Source of the DNA: Lyophyllum atratum
Taxonomy: Eukaryota; Basidiomycota; Agaricomycetes; Agaricales; Lyophyllaceae
Reading direction: 5' to 3'
DNA length: 64,000 nucleotides
NCBI GenBank assembly: GCA_014905825.1
Contig: JACGCN010000011.1
Location: 1,708,676 to 1,772,675 of the forward strand
Position numbers and translations under genes: made by a program
The notes under the pieces: model-generated
Database searches by the model: none
What the model was told of the DNA's origin: nothing
Seen by the model: only the letters and a program-made list of their open reading frames with translations
Shown here: piece after piece, positions 58,750 through 64,000 of the stretch
How the letters are laid out: each line of letters opens with the position of its first letter
How positions within the stretch are numbered: position 1 is the first letter of the stretch

Positions 58750-59529
58750 ATGGCTTCAAATGGTACCCTAGGCTTGTAAGTCGCGTATGGCACCGAAGTT
58801 TTTCGCCGCTCATTGAAATCTCATTTAGCGTGACATGCCCAGCATGCGACGCCCGCTTTCCCGACGACAATGCCATGTCTGATCATCTAGCCACCCACAA
58901 CGACGACCCTATCGTAGGATTCGCCGTACTTGGTAAGAGTATGAATACCTCATCGGAGTCGGAAAACGCTAATCAGTATACCACAGGACGGTTGTTTCTC
59001 CTCACTCGTGACCCCATCACCAGAAGGCTCCCATGTCCAATCACGCCATGCGACGTAACGCACAAACCAGCGGACCTCTATGAACACCTCCGTTCTGCCC
59101 ATGGCCAGGTTTGCACTTGACAGTACGGCATGCGTACCTCTTCTTAACGACTCTACATCACAGGGCACCCAAGACATCCCTACCGATCCTAGTACAACCC
59201 TTACGTCTTTGATTGGGCAGGTCACCACCCCAGTCATGCAGCGCGCTAAGCGCAAGATGGAATGGGAAACACCTGCGAACACAAGAAGCCGATACACACC
59301 TATGACCCCGTTCTCCACCAAGGCCGAAATGCCTCGAATACCTACCTCAGCTCGACCCCCCCCTGGTTATCGTGTTCCTTCCTCCCCCATTGTGAACAAC
59401 GACCCATGGAATATGGACACATCTGCCTCCAGCGGGCCATCTTCCGTCGCAGCACATTATATCCACCTGTATAAGAGTATATTTATAAATTCAAAACCAT
59501 TTTTCGGGGGTGATTGGGGTGCCATATGA
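58750..59529 (+). CDS. Small C2H2-type zinc-finger protein, 205 aa
   Basis: Exons 58750-58775, 58829-58932, 58987-59108 and 59164-59529, 618 nt in phase. Two C2H2-like fingers: TCPACDARFPDDNAMSDHLATH and LPCPITPC...LYEHLRSAH. A Pro/Thr-rich tail with a basic start (QRAKRKMEW) follows. It lies 470 bp downstream of the helicase gene on the same strand. The first finger resembles those in the N-terminus of such helicase fusions, so the two may share ancestry or cofunction. It is probably nucleic-acid binding. Confidence 0.7.
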
Positions 59530-59771
59530 AAGCTTATATATACATAAACTCATGTGCAAAAGAGCTAAGAGATTGGCGGTCGCGTTGTGGAGCTATGTGG
59601 CCATGAAGTGGGCGGGGTTGATGGGGAGACGGGGCAGACATCAAAAATATCAAAGTCCGCTCAATACAACTTTCGTACATCCTTTCCTTGTTCTAGCCTA
59701 TACTAATATGAATATACTATGCTGCTGGCTTGGTATAGATGTTGGATGATAGCTTTTTTCAGTATAGGCCG

Positions 59772-59866
59772 GTCGCATGTCGCATGTCGCATGTCGCATG
59801 TCGCATGTCGCATGTCGCATGTCGCATGTCGCATGTCGCATGTCGCATGTCGCACGTCGCATGTCG
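59772..59866. repeat. (GTCGCAT)n heptamer array, about 13 units
   Basis: Near-perfect 7-bp tandem array with one C variant towards the right. It decays into related GCTCGCACATCGCATCTC sequence and ends about 110 bp beyond the TET/JBP stop. Confidence 0.97.
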
Positions 59867-59975
59867 TTCGCAGCTCGCACATCGCATCTCACATCTCCCA
59901 TCTCGCATCTTTATTGCTCACAATAAGAAGATGATGATGATTCAATCTGACGATCAATACATTGAATTTGATACA

Positions 59976-61840
59976 CTACAAGCCGGGAGATGGCCAGCGG
60001 CCATAATCTCTCTCTTTCGCCCACCCAGGTGGCTTATCTTTCAGCTGGTGGATACTGTTCTTCGGGCAGAAAAATACGGTGCTGATCCGACCAGGTGTGA
60101 GAACATCTCCCTCCACCATAGGCTTCGGGGTCCATCGGGCGACTGCATGGAAGATTTTGCAGGCCTGGAATATGCAAATATCACCAGGGTTGTAGCTATA
60201 CAAGTCAGCGTACACCGTGGTGCAAAGTGCTGCATTTACTCACCGGAACTTAGCACGCAACTGAGGGATGAGCATCTCTCCTCCTTCGAAATAACCACAC
60301 GGAAAGCTTGCGGCGGGACCGTTGTCACCAGTGTCGCAGTGAAGGTAGACTTGCAATTTATAAACAATTGCACGACCCAACCATGGCCCTGGGTCCTCTG
60401 GTACCCAGACACCTGCGTCGAATGCAGCTTTGTAAGTCTTGTAAACTGTCGGGTACACTACCTCGAAGATCGCAGCGAGGCAGCCAGCCATGACGCGTGT
60501 GTTTCTAAAATATAATTCAGCTCCTGCGAGAGCCGACCCACTTCCCGTCATGTTGTGGGAGAGAAAAAGACCCTTAAAAAAATTAATGCGGTACAAAAAA
60601 GAGTAGAAAATGCAACGCACCTTTGAAACATTGCCTTTCTGCGTCCAGCCGTGAACAAGATGGTAGACTCCACACCGCTCTTGCTCATAATCACTGCCAT
60701 CATCCTGGACAGCACCACCAGTCTGATTCTCGTTCTGGTCTTCATCCTCGTAATCATCTTCCCCGACCTCCTCGGTGTACTCGTCTTCTTGATCGAGGTA
60801 CTCACCATCGTCATCCTGGTACTCACCATCGTCATCCTCGTCCTCATTATCATCATCCTCGTCGATGTCCATCCCGTTGTCGTTTTCCTTGTTCTCATCG
60901 CCGTCGTTCTCATGATCCTGTTCGGCGTTGTTGGACTGATTCTCTGGGATTCCTATCTTGTAGCGCATTACACGGGGGTTCGGGTCGTTGAGAAGGTGGC
61001 GCTGATCTTTGAAGGAAATATTGGGCTGTACGGAGGCGGCATATCGCTGAACGACTTCATGGTATTTTGCAACTTGCTCCGCCTGTGGTTGTGCGCTTCA
61101 GCCTAGAAAAAACACTACAGAAATCTGTCCGATACTCACCGGAAGACCGTCGTGTGTAATCTTCTCTCCCTTTTTGAGAAGTTTTTGAAGATGCGCCTCG
61201 GATCTGTGTTTGTACTGCTTGGACCAGTCCTTCACCTTGAAATGAAAATATGAACAAGGGAAACATGCCACGCACAAAATCAAGACGAACCTTGGTTTCC
61301 TTTTCACGCCTGCGCCTCCTCGCAAGATAAAAAAATAGAGGCTTGTCGTTCTTGTCAAAATATTGGGCTGAGAAAACTTGCGCAGGATGGCTGGGGCCTA
61401 AGAAATCATCGCAGATCTCCTGGAGTGGTCCGCTGGGGACTTTGTCTGAAAGGTCGTCGATCGATAAGTCCGGAACTTTGAATTTATCGGCGTAGGTCAT
61501 GAAATGTTTCGCCTTGAGGCGCGCTGCGTTTATCGTCCTGTTGATCCGCGCCTGTTCACTGCGAACTCGTTTCCCGGTCGAGATAGTGTCGGATGTGAAC
61601 CTGGCTATGTCTGGTACAGGAACATTGTCAGAGGTAAGCAACGCCTGGCATAATACATTAGATCCCTCAAACTGGGGCTGGAATAATAAATACCGGCAGC
61701 TCCTTGCGCAACTCGGGGACGGTCCGCTGATTCAGGCAGAGTTAATAGTATGTTACAGGCTAATGGTGGAAATGACAAACCTTTCTCTTCTTGCCAGTTT
61801 TAGCGTCCACAGTCCATAGGCGTTCATTGTTGGTAGACAT
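59976..61840 (-). CDS. TET/JBP-family DNA oxygenase, 517 aa
   Basis: Seven exons: 61781-61840, 61694-61726, 61291-61644, 61140-61235, 60621-61082, 60244-60572 and 59976-60195, 1,554 nt in phase. ATG 61840 starts MSTNNERLWTVDAKTGKKRK. Residues about 100-235 are basic and helical, 245-310 very acidic. The catalytic double-stranded beta-helix follows: DPGPWLGRAIVYKLQVYLHCDTGDNGP (iron ligands H413 and D415), SFPCGYFEGGEMLIPQL, YNPGDICIF, FHAVARW (third ligand H461) and TPGRISTVFF (R481, the likely 2-oxoglutarate ligand). All catalytic residues are present, so it is probably active. TET/JBP enzymes oxidise 5-methylcytosine or thymine in DNA, and basidiomycete members are multiplied and often tied to KDZ transposons. 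Two heptamer arrays bracket the gene, and a BAH-PHD gene lies 285 bp upstream on the same strand. Confidence 0.88.
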
Positions 61841-61917
61841 CGATGGATAACTGTTAAAGGGGCAGGTGGAATTTATAAGAATTTTGAATCATGTGAAAAT
61901 AGGGCAAGCGGCAAGTT

Positions 61918-62024
61918 GCATGTCGCATGTCACGTGTCGCATGTCGCATGTCGCATGTCGCATGTCGCATGTCGCATGTCGCATGTCGCATGTCGCATGT
62001 CGCATGTCGCATGTCGCATGTCGC
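61918..62024. repeat. (GCATGTC)n heptamer array, about 15 units
   Basis: The same unit and orientation as the array at 59772-59866, with one variant unit (CACGTGTC) near the left end. It lies about 80 bp upstream of the TET/JBP start codon, in the promoter interval between that gene and the BAH-PHD stop. Confidence 0.97.
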
Positions 62025-62124
62025 ACATCTCATGCTTCACAGCGATCTGTTAATCATATAGCTACTGCCTATCTGGATTAATATTAATATGCATAAACCC
62101 TAAGATAACCCTGTATGAAGTGGT

Positions 62125-63210
62125 CTATATGTCGTTGTCGCAATTTGGGCACGAGTACTTCACCCAATCCCTTCCTAACAACTGTCTAACAACAGTCTTC
62201 CCAATCCTAGCCCGCCAATCCTCTGGGAGCGCATCTTCCGCCAGCCATACCTTCACCCGGCTGACAATGGACCCATTTCCAGCACATGATCCTGCATTAG
62301 AAGTACGGCCACGAACTATGGGTAGGCTAGCCAAGCAATGCTCCTTTGGCGTAGACGGCCCCCAGGTGAGGACTGATGGATAACCCATACACTGTTCGTG
62401 GTACCACTCTTCGCAATTACCGCAGAAGTGCTGCACGTCCTGAGATGGGAGATATATCTTTTTACAAACACACGTGAAATGGACCCCCTGTCTATTTTTC
62501 AGAAAATACAAGGCGCAGTCAGACAATAAGCACTTACCCCCAATGTGGGGAACTCTGTAGCCCGCGCGCGAGGTCTCCACTGTATCTTTAGCCGGGAGAA
62601 CCAAAAGTTCTCCAGGATGTAGTCGGCAGTGGGGTCCAGGTCATCGTATTCAATGACTGTTAGAGGCGCTGTGAAATACGACGCATGAGCTACACGTCAA
62701 AAAAAAAATATAAAGCACAATCTTACATTCAATGGAGTAAGCGTCGATGACGTCCTCGTGGTTTGACAGTACCAGCTCCCCGGTCCCATCTAAACCCTTG
62801 ATAATTGCAACGCTACGCACTTGCTGTCAGTTGAGATACATATAGCTTACATGGGAAACTCACTCCTTTTTATGCAGACGCTGCTCCAACAAGTCGTCAG
62901 GTGAATAATACCACCTCACGATGACCCAAATTCGTTTCCACCGGTCCTGTCGAATGTCTGTGATCATCGCCTTCCAGTAATCACCGCCAGATTTGGGACC
63001 TTTAGCCATTCCCTCATGGCATACAAAGACGCTGGATGACATGAGCTGCGACACAGGTTATGAGTAGCAGGCCACGTACTTGTCACCTCGCTGAAACCTT
63101 TGCCAGCGCGGCTCCCCTGCCTCTTCAGTCTCTTTCGGATCCTCGACTTGCAAAGCGCCCTTTCGATCGTAGCGTCTGGCTGTATCAAGTGAAGGGATGG
63201 AACGCGTCAT
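62125..63210 (-). CDS. BAH-PHD chromatin-reader protein, 299 aa
   Basis: Exons 63080-63210, 62864-63031, 62727-62812, 62538-62689 and 62125-62487, 900 nt in phase. The BAH-type domain runs from PRWQRFQRGDNVFVCHEGM through YWKAMITDIRQD, IWVIVRWYYSPDDLLEQ and ELVLSNHEDVIDAYSIE, then VIEYDD. The PHD finger is FTCVCKK, HFCGNC, WYHEQCMGY and a final SCPNC at the C-terminus, so the C4HC3 pattern seems complete, with a long insert before the last pair. BAH and PHD domains read nucleosomes and histone tails. The gene is tandem with the TET/JBP gene, suggesting linked or co-inherited function. ATG 63210 is the first start in frame. Confidence 0.82.
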
Positions 63211-63848
63211 AAGGGGAAAGTAGGCGAGCCTGGCCGAGCGACAGGAAGAAGCTGATGAAAACCTTAAAGAATTGAAAAGTCATGCCCTTTTGTCATTGGC
63301 CACAGCCACTGATGGTAGATCAATGGCATCAAGCCTCGGCACGGCGATAATAAAACTCGAGGAGAACTGTAAGTGGAGAACTTTTCGATTTTTGACCGTA
63401 AAATTTGTACGAGAATGAAATCTCTTCTCTTCACGGCCTATGTTACGCGTTACATGAAGACTGGGTCGTAACACTACAGTATCATCCCTCAAATTTAATC
63501 CACCAACCGTGTTCGCCGTATTTCATCTGGGACCATGATGCAGCACCCATGGTCAGGCGAATCATGGTTCGAAACGCGGTGCCATCCATCCAGTCATCGT
63601 TGGTGTAGTACCTATAATCATCATCGCTGTCGTACCCGCTGCCGTCGTCGTTGGGGCTGCATTGATCAGACTGATAAGAGATCGTCCTTGATAAGAAGCA
63701 TCCTCTGTATTCTCCACCATAATCACCTCCCGGGACCGCGATAATAAAATATATTTGGTGACGCGGCAGTGGCGATATTTACAGCAAATGGCGGGGGCGA
63801 CGGTACAAACAAATTTTAAAAAAAGGCGGGCAGGGGGACGGAGGACGA

Positions 63849-64000
63849 CTAGATCCTATAACCTCTACGACGATATAGCGCCTTGGTTCGAAACGCCTCT
63901 GCGATGGTTATCGCAATACTGACGGCAGTCTTAGGCTCGGCATTCAACATCAAGCAGGTTCCTTGAGTCATCTCCACCTCGCTGACAAAAAATTCCTTGC
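63849..64000 (-). CDS. 3'-terminal exon of an unknown gene, open at the right edge
   Basis: The minus strand is open from the edge to a TAG at 63849 and encodes KEFFVSEVEMTQ, PKTAVSIAITIAEAFRT and a basic end RRRGYRI. The family is not recognised. A second open minus-strand stretch at about 63490-63760 (DDDYRYYTNDDWMDGTAFRTMIR) lacks a start and may be an exon of another gene. The phrase TTCGAAACGC occurs in both. The rest of 63210-64000 holds nothing recognised. Confidence 0.35.
   Translation of the reverse strand, partial: KEFFVSEVEMTQGTCLMLNAEPKTAVSIAITIAEAFRTKALYRRRGYRI

Noticed and set aside
60651..61106. Very hydrophobic plus-strand frame of 151 codons
   Set aside because: Antisense of the acidic stretch in the TET/JBP exon.
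59772..62024. CRISPR-like arrays
   Set aside because: Heptamers are contiguous with no spacers, and the organism is eukaryotic.
1..64000. KDZ or other DDE transposase gene
   Set aside because: No recognisable transposase core was found on either strand outside the Copia integrase; a diverged one in the chromodomain protein C-terminus cannot be excluded.

Overview
The window reads as nuclear DNA of a mushroom-forming basidiomycete (Agaricomycetes). Genes are split by many introns of about 45-60 nt, and most of the families seen (large F-box/zinc-ribbon genes, a TET/JBP oxygenase, BAH-PHD, JmjC, Ulp1 and OrsD-RecQ proteins) are ones I know as strongly expanded in that class. All exon models were read by eye. 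They were accepted when donor/acceptor sites and reading phase closed to a whole number of codons. Family names rest on motif recognition, not on searches.

Layout. 1-5.1 kb: a large coiled-coil protein gene on the minus strand that leaves the left edge. 5.7-11.5 kb: a small gene whose 3' end is split by a complete Ty1/copia retrotransposon (6123-11488) with LTRs that look identical and a 5-bp target duplication. 11.8-15 kb: an 883-aa unknown protein gene and a decayed copy of its last exon. 15-17.6 kb: repeats. 17.7-37.9 kb: a block with a chromodomain protein carrying an oxygenase-like HxD...H core, a Ulp1 SUMO-type protease, an F-box protein, a small RING protein, a JmjC protein, a small Zn2Cys6 protein and a possible small secreted protein. 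This block is bracketed by two nested inverted-repeat pairs (15010-15595/39384-39970 and about 17402-17575/38152-38332). 40-43.3 kb: a small unknown gene and a WD40 gene whose last exon holds a MITE. 43.4-48 kb: mostly minisatellites, tandem repeats and a tRNA-like sequence. 48.1-50.5 kb: a lineage-specific gene with an apparent frameshift. 52.6-59.5 kb: an OrsD-like/RecQ-type helicase fusion with one in-frame TGA, then a small C2H2 gene. 59.8-63.2 kb: a TET/JBP dioxygenase gene between two heptanucleotide arrays, with a BAH-PHD gene beside it. The right edge holds the 3' end of a further minus-strand gene.

The common thread is chromatin and protein-modifier biology. Two clear Fe(II)/2-oxoglutarate oxygenases (TET/JBP and JmjC) and one probable new type fused to a chromodomain lie within 45 kb, together with a BAH-PHD reader, a SUMO-type protease, RING and F-box proteins and a RecQ helicase. 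Basidiomycete TET/JBP genes are known to travel with KDZ transposons, but no transposase was recognised here. The idea that 15.0-40.0 kb is one composite or mobile unit is inference from the inverted repeats.
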